Source: Bacillus sp. 103mf (GTDB lineage: Bacteria > Bacillota > Bacilli > Bacillales > Bacillaceae_G). From it: a stretch of 64,000 nt of DNA. The stretch covers positions 98,471 through 162,470 of the forward strand of contig NZ_FPAF01000008.1 of NCBI RefSeq assembly GCF_900116295.1, given 5' to 3'. Shown here piece after piece: positions 43,372 through 52,870 of this stretch. The translations under genes and the position numbers were made by a program. How positions within the stretch are numbered: position 1 is the stretch's first letter; every line of letters begins with the position of its first letter. The notes under the pieces are model-generated. The model was given only the letters and a program-made list of their open reading frames with translations. It was not told the origin of the DNA and searched no databases.

Positions 43372-44448
43372 ATGAATATAAAAAAGATTGTGATTTCTAT
43401 TATAACTCTATTTGCTTTCATTTTCTTTGCTACTATAGTGAGTTTTTTATATTTTTCTTCTGCAAGTAAAGGGGACAAAGTTATACAAGAATACATAAAA
43501 GACAAATACGGCATTGATGTTATCGTAACAAAACAGGGCGACATAAATGAAGCGAATTTAGGACACACTTGGCACACGGTTCAAGTAAAAGATAACAAGA
43601 ACATTCAGTTTCGTGTAGAAGTGACCGGTTTCTTTTTTTCTACAATAATAGGTGATGAATATGAATATGGTAGAAAGACATATGAAGCGTATAAAGAATT
43701 TAAACCTCTTTTAAAAGAAATTGAAACGTTAGGATACACCACAGTATCTGATGAAAATGTAATTCAATATATTATTGATGATAGTGAGATTAAGAATGAG
43801 GGCATTAATTTTGAAGATAGAAAGATTGATGAAGAAAGACCAACAAATGAATTGCTATTAACTTTAAAAGCGATCCCTAAGATTGATTATAGTCAATTTG
43901 AAACTAAAGAACTCGAACGACTATTTGCTCTCTTACAACTTGTTCAAGGCAATAACAAACAAATAACAAAAATTGAAATACTTGATAGCAAAGATAAGTC
44001 GCATGGATTGCATTTAGAAAATATACAGCAAATCACATCGAAAGACCAATTGTTATCTGTAATGAAAAATGTCTCAGAAGAGTACTGGACATATTTAATT
44101 CGTACACAGATCCATGACAAAATCAAAGAAGTTGAAAATGGACATGTAGCGTTCAAAAAAATTTCCTGTACTCATATAGAAAATGGAGAATGCAAAGTTT
44201 ACGAAGCTACTTTAGAATTTAAAAATAACTCGTTGCAATATAAGAAAAATCCACAGTTAATCGACGACATCTATAAAGTAGTTTCTTTATTGCAAGCAGA
44301 AAAACCTAACAAAACAATTAGTATGGAGCTTATCAATACGGGAAAATCATTCTATGCAAAACATTTTCCTTTTGACACATTGCAAACAAGAGAGGATATT
44401 GAAGCCATTGTAAAAAAATATTTAGTTGAAGATCCGTATAAAAATTAA
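43372..44448 (+). CDS. uncharacterised membrane-anchored protein
   Basis: A 358-residue protein with one N-terminal membrane helix (about 7-27) and a large, charged extracytoplasmic domain. Not recognised beyond similarity in style to B. cereus-group anchored proteins. It contains repeated lysine/glutamate-rich alpha-beta stretches and one CTHIENGEC pair that could form a disulphide. GGGAGGAGG lies 2 to 8 bases ahead of the ATG. Monocistronic with a terminator after it. Confidence 0.7.
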   Translation: MNIKKIVISIITLFAFIFFATIVSFLYFSSASKGDKVIQEYIKDKYGIDVIVTKQGDINEANLGHTWHTVQVKDNKNIQFRVEVTGFFFSTIIGDEYEYGRKTYEAYKEFKPLLKEIETLGYTTVSDENVIQYIIDDSEIKNEGINFEDRKIDEERPTNELLLTLKAIPKIDYSQFETKELERLFALLQLVQGNNKQITKIEILDSKDKSHGLHLENIQQITSKDQLLSVMKNVSEEYWTYLIRTQIHDKIKEVENGHVAFKKISCTHIENGECKVYEATLEFKNNSLQYKKNPQLIDDIYKVVSLLQAEKPNKTISMELINTGKSFYAKHFPFDTLQTREDIEAIVKKYLVEDPYKN

Positions 44449-44472
44449 AGTTTTTAAATTTTGTTCTTAGAA

Positions 44473-44524
44473 ATACAAAAAGAAGCCATTTTGAAAATAG
44501 ATTAATCAAAATAGCTTCTTTTTT
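44473..44524. terminator. bidirectional hairpin terminator
   Basis: AAAAAGAAGCCATTTTGA pairs with TCAAAATAGCTTCTTTTT; it serves the converging genes at 43372 and 44506 and overlaps the end of the latter. Confidence 0.8.
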
Positions 44525-44859
44525 CCTCTATACTGAATAAAATCCTCATGATGAGTACTTACTCGCTCTCCATATTCGTCTGACAGTTCTTTTTGTTCTT
44601 CATCGCTTATTCTTTTTTCAACACACGTTATCTCTTTATCATGTCTTGGAGTAATATTTCCTTCCCCTTCTACAAAAGGTGATAAGACCCCTGCGGTAAG
44701 ATTTTGCATGCCCTCACTGACTTTTTTATAACTTTTCGCAAACTTCGCCAATTCTTGCATATCTTCAGGACTTAACTTTTCAACCGCACTTACTACTTCG
44801 CTTTTATTTCCTTTTTCGAATGCTTCTAACACACTCTGAATCTTACTGTGCGTCTTCAA
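44506..44859 (-). CDS. uncharacterised soluble protein
   Basis: About 117 residues, mostly helical and charged, beginning MKTHSKIQSVLEAFEKGNKS, with a single conserved-looking cysteine in ITCVEKRISDEE. TTG at 44859 is preferred because GGGAGG precedes it by 8 bases; GTG at 44868 overlaps the site. No family recognised, no signal peptide. Ends inside a bidirectional terminator. Confidence 0.65.
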   Translation of the reverse strand: MKTHSKIQSVLEAFEKGNKSEVVSAVEKLSPEDMQELAKFAKSYKKVSEGMQNLTAGVLSPFVEGEGNITPRHDKEITCVEKRISDEEQKELSDEYGERVSTHHEDFIQYRGKKKLF

Positions 44860-45033
44860 TAGATTCACCTCCCTTATATGTTTTCTTGTTTTTCAATTCA
44901 TACCATATTGTTATTCATATAATATATAACGACTTACTAAAAACAAAATACAACACAAAGAATTATTTCGACAAATCAAAAATTAAAGGACTAGATTAAT
45001 TACAATCCAGCCCCTAAACTTGTTCTTACTGCT

Positions 45034-45948
45034 TTATTTCTGTTTGAAATATCGAATTGTTTGAAATGATTCCGTATCAAATAATTGGACCTTATCTTTG
45101 TCAAAGTACCGAATTGTATACGGTATTTCTTTTCTTGCGTCCTCTAGCAATTGACCACCTTCATATGCTTCTTTAATATGAAGAGCTAACTTATATCCAT
45201 TAATATTATAATCCCAAGTACCTTTGAAGTAATCTGTTTTATTCGGATACGTACCTTTCACATAACACTCAAATGTTCCATCTTCCTTCAATATAAGAGA
45301 AACAGTGAGATTACCATCTTTTTCAAAACCCCAAGTACCTACTAATTCTTTACCGTCTTTTGACAAGTTCTTTCTTACTGTTGTCAAATCTATTCCGGCT
45401 GCTTTATCCAAATCATTTAAGTCCTTTGCAGATATAGTACCGTCCCCTATTTTTACTTCACCTGCAATATTGTTAAAGAATTTATCCCAATACTTATCAG
45501 CTTCATACATTTCGTCTTTTGCTTTGTCCGCAAGACTCTTATCTCGTTTAGAGTAAGCTTCTTTGCAAAGTTTAAATGCTTTTTCAAAATGACCCATTGA
45601 TTTTTCAACGTTCTCTTGCGTTTCTTTATATTCACTCGGAGCTTCAATTGCTAAAAACTTATCTACTACTTTTTGAAGTTCATCTAGTTTTTTATAAAAC
45701 TCCTCTTTTTCTTTACTACTTTTATTCTCTTTTGCTGCTAACTTTGTAAAGTCCGCAAATATTTTGTTAAACTCCTTACATAAATCAGCTATCTTTTTTG
45801 GGTAATCCTCTTTTGAAACCTTTTCCTTTTTGATTGACCGTTGTGTTTCGGCAGTTTTATTCTGTTTTTCTGTTGATACTTTATTTACCCCACAACCACC
45901 TAATAACATTAAAGGAATCACAACTGCTAATGCTTTTTTCATTTTCAT
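45034..45948 (-). CDS. lipoprotein with C-terminal DUF3994-like domain
   Basis: A 304-residue lipoprotein: signal peptide with lipobox LLGGC (cysteine about residue 19), a lysine-rich helical region (about 45-190, coiled), then a beta-rich domain with ELVGTWGFEKDGNLTVSLIL and KGTWDYNINGYKL that recalls lipocalin-like domains and the DUF3994 family of the B. cereus group. Anchored to the outer face of the membrane. Function unknown. ATG start with a GAACGAAAC stretch ahead and no strong ribosome site. Confidence 0.75.
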   Translation of the reverse strand: MKMKKALAVVIPLMLLGGCGVNKVSTEKQNKTAETQRSIKKEKVSKEDYPKKIADLCKEFNKIFADFTKLAAKENKSSKEKEEFYKKLDELQKVVDKFLAIEAPSEYKETQENVEKSMGHFEKAFKLCKEAYSKRDKSLADKAKDEMYEADKYWDKFFNNIAGEVKIGDGTISAKDLNDLDKAAGIDLTTVRKNLSKDGKELVGTWGFEKDGNLTVSLILKEDGTFECYVKGTYPNKTDYFKGTWDYNINGYKLALHIKEAYEGGQLLEDARKEIPYTIRYFDKDKVQLFDTESFQTIRYFKQK

Positions 45949-46421
45949 GTTTCGTTCATACCCCTTTTCTACTGTATGAAATGTTAGAACGAACCATTAC
46001 TCTTTTTCGTATTTAACGTCTTCTCAAAAGAAGTCCCCATCTTCAAGCACGTAACGAGCAAGAAGTGCACCTCAATTGTTAGGCACAGCTTAACTGATTT
46101 GTAAGAACTACCAACTGTTCATATGATGAATCCGTTTCACATCTGACATCTTCACTTGCTTATACGATTCAGATGGATTTTAGATCTTTTTCGTTTAGTA
46201 ATTCTAACAATGAGGCTGTCCCATAAGTCAGGGTAATTTTAAAAAAGAACTATTGAAAAGGGAAAGAAACATCTATTAAATACTTCCTTTGAGTTGAATT
46301 AGCTAAGTACGTTCATATGATTTGACTAATTTTAAAATTCAACCATTAAACGTGGACAAATATACAGTCAGTTAAAATCGTGCAGAATAGATTTACATCG
46401 AAAACTATTGATCAATTTGAC
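45949..46421. other. long intergenic region with faint IS-like end
   Basis: About 470 bases without a gene. GAGGCTGTCCCATAAGTC at 46212 looks like a terminal repeat I have seen near transposases of IS1182 type, but no transposase fragment is visible. ACATCGAAAACTATTG occurs here (46395) and at 39247. Confidence 0.35.
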
Positions 46422-46880
46422 TCATAAAATTGTATAATCATCAAAATATTGATCAATACTTTGCAATTTTTCTACTTTAAAATTTGTAATAGCAAAAGAA
46501 GTACCATCTAACTCTAACTTTTCATCTAAAATAATTATGTTACTATCTTTATCAATAAGAATAAATGAATAAACACCCTCAATAGTGGCTGTTACTTTCC
46601 CTAAAGCTTTTTTATTCAGCCATATAGACAACCCTGCAAACAAGGTAGCAGTCACAATTACTTTACGATCTATAAATTCAACATTTATATAGTCTGGTCC
46701 GTCAACATCAAATAGCTCCACGTAGTCACATTCTGAACCCCTATACACTTCCATAAAATAACAAATAAAACTACTTATAAATTTTTCTTTGTTATTCAAA
46801 TTCCCCATTATTTCAGTACTTTCGTTCAGTATAAATTCTTCCAATTTTTCGCTCTTAAATAATACATCATGTACTCCCAT
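46422..46880 (-). CDS. uncharacterised 152-residue protein
   Basis: A soluble acidic protein starting MGVHDVLFKSEKLEEFILNE and ending in a DDYTIL tail. The mid-region YINVEFIDRKVIVTATLFAG is beta-rich. The ATG at 46880 is chosen because TAGGAGG lies 8 bases ahead; the longer reading to 46940 extends into repeat copy E. Not recognised; no membrane segment. Confidence 0.65.
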   Translation of the reverse strand: MGVHDVLFKSEKLEEFILNESTEIMGNLNNKEKFISSFICYFMEVYRGSECDYVELFDVDGPDYINVEFIDRKVIVTATLFAGLSIWLNKKALGKVTATIEGVYSFILIDKDSNIIILDEKLELDGTSFAITNFKVEKLQSIDQYFDDYTIL

Positions 46881-46899
46881 AACTTTTCCTCCTACAGAA

Positions 46900-47103
46900 G
46901 GTATATATATATAAATCCAACTTGACTTTCCAACACACAAGTCGCCGCCATGCTGAACAAAACATAACCTGCTATTTTTCTCTCTCTTTGTTTGAACTTC
47001 GCATATGGCAGGAAAAGGCTCTGACCGCTTCTATGCATGGCCAGATGCTCTCGCCCACCTAAAAAGAGGGGTTTTATGTCGGTTTTTAATTTGTATTTAT
47101 ATA
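46900..47103 (+). repeat. dispersed repeat, copy E
   Basis: A more diverged member: ends AACTTGACTTTCCAACACAC and TTTATGTCGGTTTTTAATTT, core CTGACCGCTTCTATGCATGG, CCTAAAAAG. It is flanked by ATATATA and lies right upstream of the gene at 46880, as copy D does for its neighbour. Confidence 0.75.
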
Positions 47104-47174
47104 TTTTATCTCCCTTATTATAATATAGTGAAATAAAAGGTACATTCCGCTTAATCGTTTTTTATATTTATGAA

Positions 47175-47222
47175 CAAAAAAGATAGACGAAGTAGAAGAT
47201 TCTACTACTCTATCTTTTTTTG
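47175..47222. terminator. bidirectional intrinsic terminator
   Basis: AAAAAAGATAGA with TCTATCTTTTTT, and an inner AGTAGAAGATTCTACT stem. It lies past the end of the O-antigen ligase-like gene. Confidence 0.85.
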
Positions 47223-47277
47223 TATTATGAATTATTTAGCCTTAAATTCAATGACTTGAGTTTCATTTATTTTTCTA

Positions 47278-48666
47278 TCATTCAATTTCTAAATCCACAA
47301 TTAAATATGCAAAAATTACAACAAAATAAATACTTACTCCAGGAGCTGTTAATACATGACCTGCTATAAACGCAATACCTAAACTTAATGCTAGCGAGGT
47401 TGCTAATAATCCGTATTTTACTGTAAATACCTCTCTAAACCTAGTTATTAGCACGAAAAGAATTTTTACACCAAAGTATAAAAATGGAATTAAAAGTAGA
47501 GCAAAACCGATAATTCCAAATGCATAGAACCAATCATGGAAATCTCTTTCAATTAGCTTCGGACCCGGATTCTCTTTGAAATTTCCAGCATATCCCATGC
47601 CTAATAATTTTTGAGGTGTTGGAGCTTCTGTATAGTAGTCTTTATACGTTTTCTCAAATACCTCACGTCCACTGAAAATAAGCGCTTGTGTTTCCTCTTT
47701 CTTCTTTATTTCTTTTTCCTCTTGTGTAACAGGAGGTTTATGGTGTTGTTTACCTTCTTTCTTTTCCTCTGCCTCTTTCATCTCTTGTTTATTCTCAAGA
47801 AATTGGAAATGAAACCCCATATTTTTGAGGAATGGAGAAAACGGTGTATACGCTAATACTCCAGCAAAAACAACAGTTGCAATGATACCGTTCAGTAAAT
47901 ATGGTTTCTTTTTTCTATCTTTACGCTGTAAAAATGCTTGAACATAACACATAAACACAGCAACAATTATTGTACCAAAAATGGCCCCAACTCCCACCTT
48001 TGTACCAATAGAAAATAATGACAAAATCATTAAAAGAGAAGGAATCCAAAAATAACTCTTTGCTATACTTGTTGTTTTTTCAATTGAGTATAGAACAACA
48101 ATTGGGCATACCACTGCTAAAATGGAACCTAATTCATTCCCTGCATAGAACCAACCGCGTGAACCGATTTTCATAGACGTGTAACTATTATAATCCGTTC
48201 CTGTTGCAATCGAAATAACCATGATTGCATTTATAATTAATGTTGAATATACGATATAAATACGCATTTTTGAATACGTATTTATTTTATTTTTTAATGA
48301 TTTAAACACAAAGATGTAACAAGTAAGCATAATGAGTGGGTATAAAGATTTTGCTATAAATTTAATTTCTTCCCCCAATATGATAGGGCTTTTGACAAAT
48401 TTATTATTTACAAAACCTGCCGCACAAACAATCCCAACTACTATTAAGTATATGATATATTTACGATTCTCTTTTTCTCTTGCTTGAAGCAAAATATAGA
48501 TTCCACCAAGAGCCATTACAAATAAACGCGTAATAACTCCAATTGTTGTATCAATTTTTAAAACCATAATACAGAATGATGTGAGTAAATCTAAAATCGG
48601 TTGTAACATAATGAAAATCAATAAAAAATTTTCAAATTTATTACTTAAACTATTATTCTCTAACAT
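47278..48666 (-). CDS. O-antigen ligase-like (Wzy_C) membrane protein
   Basis: A 462-residue protein with about 12 membrane helices and a large charged extracytoplasmic loop (about 285-335, glutamate/lysine-rich) before the last helices, as in WaaL/Wzy_C proteins that polymerise or ligate glycans. A motif RDFHDWFYAFGIIGFALL fits the conserved (D/H)xxxxxxxxxGxxG part of the family. ATG with GGGGGTTTGGG just ahead. No other glycan gene is adjacent; the TagA-type enzyme lies 17 kb away. Confidence 0.8.
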   Translation of the reverse strand: MLENNSLSNKFENFLLIFIMLQPILDLLTSFCIMVLKIDTTIGVITRLFVMALGGIYILLQAREKENRKYIIYLIVVGIVCAAGFVNNKFVKSPIILGEEIKFIAKSLYPLIMLTCYIFVFKSLKNKINTYSKMRIYIVYSTLIINAIMVISIATGTDYNSYTSMKIGSRGWFYAGNELGSILAVVCPIVVLYSIEKTTSIAKSYFWIPSLLMILSLFSIGTKVGVGAIFGTIIVAVFMCYVQAFLQRKDRKKKPYLLNGIIATVVFAGVLAYTPFSPFLKNMGFHFQFLENKQEMKEAEEKKEGKQHHKPPVTQEEKEIKKKEETQALIFSGREVFEKTYKDYYTEAPTPQKLLGMGYAGNFKENPGPKLIERDFHDWFYAFGIIGFALLLIPFLYFGVKILFVLITRFREVFTVKYGLLATSLALSLGIAFIAGHVLTAPGVSIYFVVIFAYLIVDLEIE

Positions 48667-48758
48667 CCCAAACCCCCATAATTATCATATCTCACTTTAT
48701 ACAACTTACAATAAACCTTTCACTCGTCTCAAATACTCATTATAAGTAAACATTAAGT

Positions 48759-48801
48759 AACTCCAAAATATACAATAACAGTTGATTTTGGAGTTATTTT
48801 T
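48759..48801 (+). terminator. hairpin with T run upstream of 48838
   Basis: AACTCCAAAAT pairs with ATTTTGGAGTT and is followed by ATTTTTTG, only about 35 bases before the start of the next reading frame. Confidence 0.65.
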
Positions 48802-48837
48802 TGTTTGCTTCACTTTTTTTCGGTACTCTGCAACTAG

Positions 48838-49368
48838 ATGGTAAATTCATTGACTCGGGCACAACAACCATATACTACCATTATTTATACTATTTTTCCA
48901 ATTTCATTTGTATTTAACATAAGTGCCACAAAACAACTCAATCCTTTAGAAAGCCAGTTAATGTCTTTTATGACTGGTTTGCACGTAGGCGAACCGAAAC
49001 AAGCCGTTGAATTGTGGATATTAGGCGTGAATAATCGAAGCGGTGCTGTTCAATATGCGATGTTGTCCCCTTCGCTTCAGAAAGAATCAAGGATAAAATT
49101 TGAGCAAACTCACTGGGTGACAGGTCAGTCAAGCCCTTGGGTTAGTAATTTTCGTTTTACCAAAGTAGAAAAGCTTAGCGAATCCAGAATGCGGTATACC
49201 GTTAAATATGATTTAGAGATCTCATATGCAGATTTTGGTAGTGGGCAGAAGATTATAACCGTGGAAAAGAATCTAGAACCATTTAGAGAGTATTGGTTTA
49301 TTTCATCAATAACAACGAAATATAATCAATGGGAAGCATTTACCCCAGCCGAGACAGTTTTAAAATAG
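48838..49368 (+). CDS. N-terminally truncated uncharacterised protein
   Basis: A 176-codon frame whose first about 30 residues (to FNISATKQ) look like noncoding sequence, while the rest (NPLESQLMSFMTGLHVGEPK onwards) reads as an authentic domain with NNRSGAVQYAMLSPSLQKES and WFISSI near the end. No ribosome site precedes the ATG and a terminator lies directly upstream. It is probably the C-terminal domain of a former longer protein, perhaps a membrane regulator; I do not recognise the family. Confidence 0.5.
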   Translation: MVNSLTRAQQPYTTIIYTIFPISFVFNISATKQLNPLESQLMSFMTGLHVGEPKQAVELWILGVNNRSGAVQYAMLSPSLQKESRIKFEQTHWVTGQSSPWVSNFRFTKVEKLSESRMRYTVKYDLEISYADFGSGQKIITVEKNLEPFREYWFISSITTKYNQWEAFTPAETVLK

Positions 49369-49487
49369 AGCATTGCAGTTTCTCCTTTTTGATAAAAAAT
49401 TAAATAAAGGGTAAAGTTTGTGAATAAATTCACTTAAACAAACGTGTGCGTTAATAAAAATAGAAAACAAATCGGACCACTGTGTAA

Positions 49488-49640
49488 TGATAATAAAGTT
49501 TTTTAATTTCTACGCTATAAACACGCATAACACCGTCCGAACAATCGAACGATGTTTAGAATAATTGTTTAATTTTATTTATCCTTCTCTAATTTTTAAA
49601 AAATCAGCAACAATAAAGTTTTTTAATAAGTTAAGTATTC
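49488..49640 (+). repeat. AATAAAGTTTTTTAAT direct repeats, left of deaminase gene
   Basis: ATAATAAAGTTTTTTAATTT at about 49488 and ACAATAAAGTTTTTTAATAA at about 49616 share their core with the 16131 iterons and, inverted, with 50365-50460. Otherwise 49369-49716 is AT-rich without coding potential. Confidence 0.5.
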
Positions 49641-49716
49641 TTCTGCAATAGTGGAACAATTGGATGAAATTTTATTTTTTAAAATTAATTTAAAAAAGTA
49701 GTTCTCCATGATAATT

Positions 49717-50268
49717 CTAAGTATAAATAATATTGTAAGTAGGTTTGATAACTCCATTAGAATACTGTTTCATGTCCACTAACTTTAATTTAAGACGTGG
49801 TTTTACGCTACCAAATAGAGAAATACCTTCACCGACTATAATTGGATTAACCTTTAATACTAATTGATCAATAAGTTTATGTTTAAACAACGACCCAGCC
49901 AATTCTCCGCCTCCACACAACCAAATTTTACCGTTATATTGTTTTTTGAGGTTCTTAATAAACCCTATAGCATCTCCTTTAATAAGTTCAACTTCCTCGT
50001 TTGCCTCAAACTGTATGGAGTTTGAAAATATGTAATGTTTTATGCCCTTATATCCAGGTTCACCAGGTTTAGCACCGAATTGAAACCCAAACTCATATGT
50101 TTTCCCCCCCATCAACACGGCATCGTATTCCTGAATATCTGCTAAAAAGTCTGGGACATGATCCCCCTCAAATAAAAAGAGAGAATTATTAATATTTCCT
50201 TCTATCATACCTTGATCCGCAATAAAATTGTCCAGTGAAACCGCAACATGATAAATCAATTCAGCCAT
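49717..50268 (-). CDS. RibD C-terminal/dihydrofolate reductase-like protein
   Basis: A 183-residue single domain of the dihydrofolate-reductase fold: VAVSLDNFIAD at the N-terminus, AVLMGGKTYEFG as the NADPH loop, and IWLCGGGELAGSLFKHKLID in the second half. Such proteins are NADPH-dependent reductases of unknown substrate. ATG with TTGGAGG ahead. The gene lies between inverted copies of an ATAAAGTT repeat and may be a small mobile cargo. Confidence 0.8.
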   Translation of the reverse strand: MAELIYHVAVSLDNFIADQGMIEGNINNSLFLFEGDHVPDFLADIQEYDAVLMGGKTYEFGFQFGAKPGEPGYKGIKHYIFSNSIQFEANEEVELIKGDAIGFIKNLKKQYNGKIWLCGGGELAGSLFKHKLIDQLVLKVNPIIVGEGISLFGSVKPRLKLKLVDMKQYSNGVIKPTYNIIYT

Positions 50269-50364
50269 TCAGTCATTCCTCCAAGATAATGAATTGCCTA
50301 ATTAATTCTATGAAACCAGCTTAATTTCCTTTATGTATTAATCAAACTGCTCAGTTAACTGAAT

Positions 50365-50460
50365 AAACTTTATTTCGTTAATTGAATACCATCACTGACA
50401 TTTTTAAATAACTTTATTGTAAATGTAACGACTCCTTTGGAAATTCAACAATTTTATTGT
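50365..50460 (-). repeat. inverted AACTTTATT repeats, right of deaminase gene
   Basis: AATAAACTTTATT at 50364, TAAATAACTTTATTGT at about 50404 and ACAATTTTATTGT at about 50447 are the reverse complement form of the left-hand repeats; the middle one matches ACAATAAAGTTATTTA in full. Confidence 0.5.
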
Positions 50461-50471
50461 CATTTTACAAC

Positions 50472-50505
50472 CACAACATTTTAGATATGTCTAAAATGTT
50501 GTGAT
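50472..50505. terminator. hairpin terminator
   Basis: ACAACATTTTAGA pairs with TCTAAAATGTTGT over a 4-base loop, followed by GATCCTTTT. Confidence 0.7.
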
Positions 50506-50572
50506 CCTTTTAATATCAAACGATACACTTACCTAACCTAAAGATAACTTTTAAGGCTCTTTTATATATATT

Positions 50573-50992
50573 TCATTCAAATACCATAACCCAATATCTT
50601 TCTCCCGTTTCTCCTTCTTCAACAACTTTCTTCCAACCTTTATTTTCATAGAATTTCATTGCTTTTTCATTTTTAGATACGCACTTCAATCTTAACGGTT
50701 TATTCATTTTTTCTATGGAGGCATGAATCAACGCTCCACCAACACCCTTACCGAAAAAATTAGGATGAACAAATAAATTATGTATAAAGTTTTCTGGCAA
50801 ATATAAAGAAGCAAATCCAAGAATACGATTATTCTCTTCTGCTAAAATAATAAATTCTCCTACAGTATCCTTATCAAAATCTTCTAGAGTCATTTCCTCT
50901 ATATCCGCCCAATGGAAACTTTTACGACGTGATTCTAAATATATCAACCTTAAAGCAGGGTAATCTAAATTATTTGCTACTCTAATATTCAA
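50573..50992 (-). CDS. GNAT family N-acetyltransferase
   Basis: A 139-residue GNAT enzyme with NFFGKGVGGALIHASIEKM as the acetyl-CoA loop and AMKFYENKGWKKV after it. TTG start with AGTGGAAAT upstream. It lies 33 bases after the NUDIX gene on the same strand and is probably in an operon with it. Substrate unknown. Confidence 0.83.
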   Translation of the reverse strand: MNIRVANNLDYPALRLIYLESRRKSFHWADIEEMTLEDFDKDTVGEFIILAEENNRILGFASLYLPENFIHNLFVHPNFFGKGVGGALIHASIEKMNKPLRLKCVSKNEKAMKFYENKGWKKVVEEGETGERYWVMVFE

Positions 50993-51025
50993 ATTTCCAC
51001 TCTCACTTTCTTTTACATAATGAAT

Positions 51026-51532
51026 TCAATTTTTAATTTTATTCAGTTCTTTTAAAACAAAATTTTCTCGATGTATCCACCAATTACGTTCACATTGATT
51101 AATGATTTTTTCATTTTGATTAATCGCATCATTAAGCCTCACCCATTGTGGTGTAAATTCTTGTTCAAGCTCATAGTCTTCTAATTTTTGAGTGGTTTTC
51201 TCACCATCCACTTCACAAAAATAATAATGTGATGTCATTTGAAATATAGCATTTTCATCATATTCATCTATATATCTTTCAACGACCACACCCATTTTAT
51301 TTCTAATTGCACAGTTAAGATAGCCTGTCTCTTCAGCTACCTCTCTCATTAATCCTTCTGCATGGCTTTCATTCTTTTCAATTCCACCTCCAGGAAATAT
51401 ATAATCCCCCAAGTTAGAATGAACGAGAAGAATCTTATTGTTTTGAATAATAATAGCTCTAACAGCTTCTCTGTAGTTGATCTTAACTTTGTTTTCATCA
51501 ATAATTTCTGAAATTCCTAATAATGCATTCAA
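51026..51532 (-). CDS. NUDIX hydrolase
   Basis: A 168-residue pyrophosphohydrolase acting on a nucleoside-diphosphate-linked compound. The Nudix box is complete: G49 to G70 as GGGIEKNESHAEGLMREVAE then ETG, fitting Gx5Ex7REUxEExGU. TTG start with GGAGG 11 bases ahead. It is followed by a GNAT gene and preceded by a PhzF gene on the same strand, a likely small operon. Confidence 0.88.
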   Translation of the reverse strand: MNALLGISEIIDENKVKINYREAVRAIIIQNNKILLVHSNLGDYIFPGGGIEKNESHAEGLMREVAEETGYLNCAIRNKMGVVVERYIDEYDENAIFQMTSHYYFCEVDGEKTTQKLEDYELEQEFTPQWVRLNDAINQNEKIINQCERNWWIHRENFVLKELNKIKN

Positions 51533-51572
51533 AATCTAAATACCTCCATCCGTTAACAATTGCCAAACATTT

Positions 51573-52469
51573 TTATAAAGTAACTTCAAACCCGTCCACA
51601 TACACCGCACTTCCCGAAATCTCAACTTCTAAAATACCATTCCATTCTTTTCTCACCACTACTCTCACTCGTCCATCTTTCCCCATTTCGTGCCCTTGCT
51701 CTATTAAGAACTCTTTTTCCTCTTTACATTCCTTATCGATAAACGTAACGTAATATGCCCCCATAACGCCGGAAGCTGTGCCCGTTACTGGGTCTTCTAT
51801 TGTACCCGCATATGCTGATGAAAAATGACGTGCATGCATGTGAGCATTTGAGTCGTATGTTTCGAAACAGAAAGGGTGAACCGAAGCCCGGGGCATTTCT
51901 TTTAAGATAGATGGGAATAACTTGTTGTTAGGTTTCATCTCTTTAAACGACGCAAGCTTTTTCACTGGAACTAATAGAGTCCAATTCCCTGTACTTCCAT
52001 ATACAATTGGTAAGTTTTCTTCTAAATCATTCTCATGTAAACCTATGGAAGCAGCTAACTCTTCTCTTGAACCATCAAACTTTTGAAACTGTGGATTTGC
52101 TTGTTTCATCATTATGTATGGTCTTCTATCAGAATTTAGCTTCACTTGTATTGGTAAAATTCCTGCTTTCGTTTCAATTGTAAAGTTTCCTGTCTCTTTT
52201 ATGAAGCCTCTAGTTTGCAATGCGTAAATGGCAGCTACAGTTCCGTGACCACAAAGATCCATTTCATACCCTGGCGTAAAATAACGAATTCTCCAATCCG
52301 CTACGCTTGATTGCATTAAAAAGGCAGTCTCGTTAAATCCTACTTTATAAGTTATATTTTGCATCTCATCATCTGTTAATTTGTCAGCATGTAAAACAAC
52401 TCCTGCTGGATTTCCCTTATTTGTTTTATTGCTAAATGCATCATAATGATAAACTTTTACTGTATGCAA
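51573..52469 (-). CDS. PhzF family isomerase-like protein
   Basis: A 298-residue PhzF protein: KGNPAGVVLHADKL, catalytic-glutamate segment VGFNETAFLMQSS, YEMDLCGHGTVAAIYAL, and DPVTGTASGVMGAYY in the second half. Start set at TTG 52469 because GAAGGG lies about 9 bases ahead and family proteins begin directly with VKVYHYDAF; ATG 52478 overlaps the site. Second PhzF of the window, not closely similar to the one at 31075. Confidence 0.87.
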   Translation of the reverse strand: MHTVKVYHYDAFSNKTNKGNPAGVVLHADKLTDDEMQNITYKVGFNETAFLMQSSVADWRIRYFTPGYEMDLCGHGTVAAIYALQTRGFIKETGNFTIETKAGILPIQVKLNSDRRPYIMMKQANPQFQKFDGSREELAASIGLHENDLEENLPIVYGSTGNWTLLVPVKKLASFKEMKPNNKLFPSILKEMPRASVHPFCFETYDSNAHMHARHFSSAYAGTIEDPVTGTASGVMGAYYVTFIDKECKEEKEFLIEQGHEMGKDGRVRVVVRKEWNGILEVEISGSAVYVDGFEVTL

Positions 52470-52508
52470 TGGATTCATCCCTTCGTCACATAAGATTCAA
52501 AAAATTTA

Positions 52509-52850
52509 TTACTTCAAACTTCCCATATATACTAATCCATTAGAGCGGTTGCCATTCATCGTCACATATTCTACTTTTTCATATTCTAACTGCTGAAAAT
52601 TGCTTGTCCATTCTTTTACTCGTTCCTCATGATGATGACGTAAAACTGCACCATCAGCTAACTCAAATACACCGTACAAATTCATGAATTGATTTTGTTT
52701 CAACTCAAGTAACGTTCTTCCATATCCACATCCATAATCTAATATGGCCGCTTCTTTGTTCACATATTTTGAAAACCAATCAAATTGAAAAGGTGTAGTA
52801 AATTGTTTTTCATTCGCTACTTCATTCCAGTATTCTTTTTGGTGATTCAT
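52509..52850 (-). pseudogene. internally deleted SAM methyltransferase
   Basis: A 113-codon reading frame. The N-terminal part has the intact methyltransferase motif I (ILDYGCGYGRTLLELKQNQF), then jumps directly to YGVFELADGAVLRHHHEERV, which in intact relatives is the extreme C-terminal segment. About 80 residues with motifs II and III are gone, without a frameshift, possibly by recombination between short repeats around LYGV. The product cannot be an active class I methyltransferase. ATG 52850 after AAGGGA. Confidence 0.65.
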
Positions 52851-52870
52851 CTCTTGCATTCCCTTCATTA

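Noticed and set aside
46212-46230. GAGGCTGTCCCATAAGTC as an IS1182-type end
   Set aside because: Only one short match and no transposase fragment within 500 bases, so it is not called as an element.
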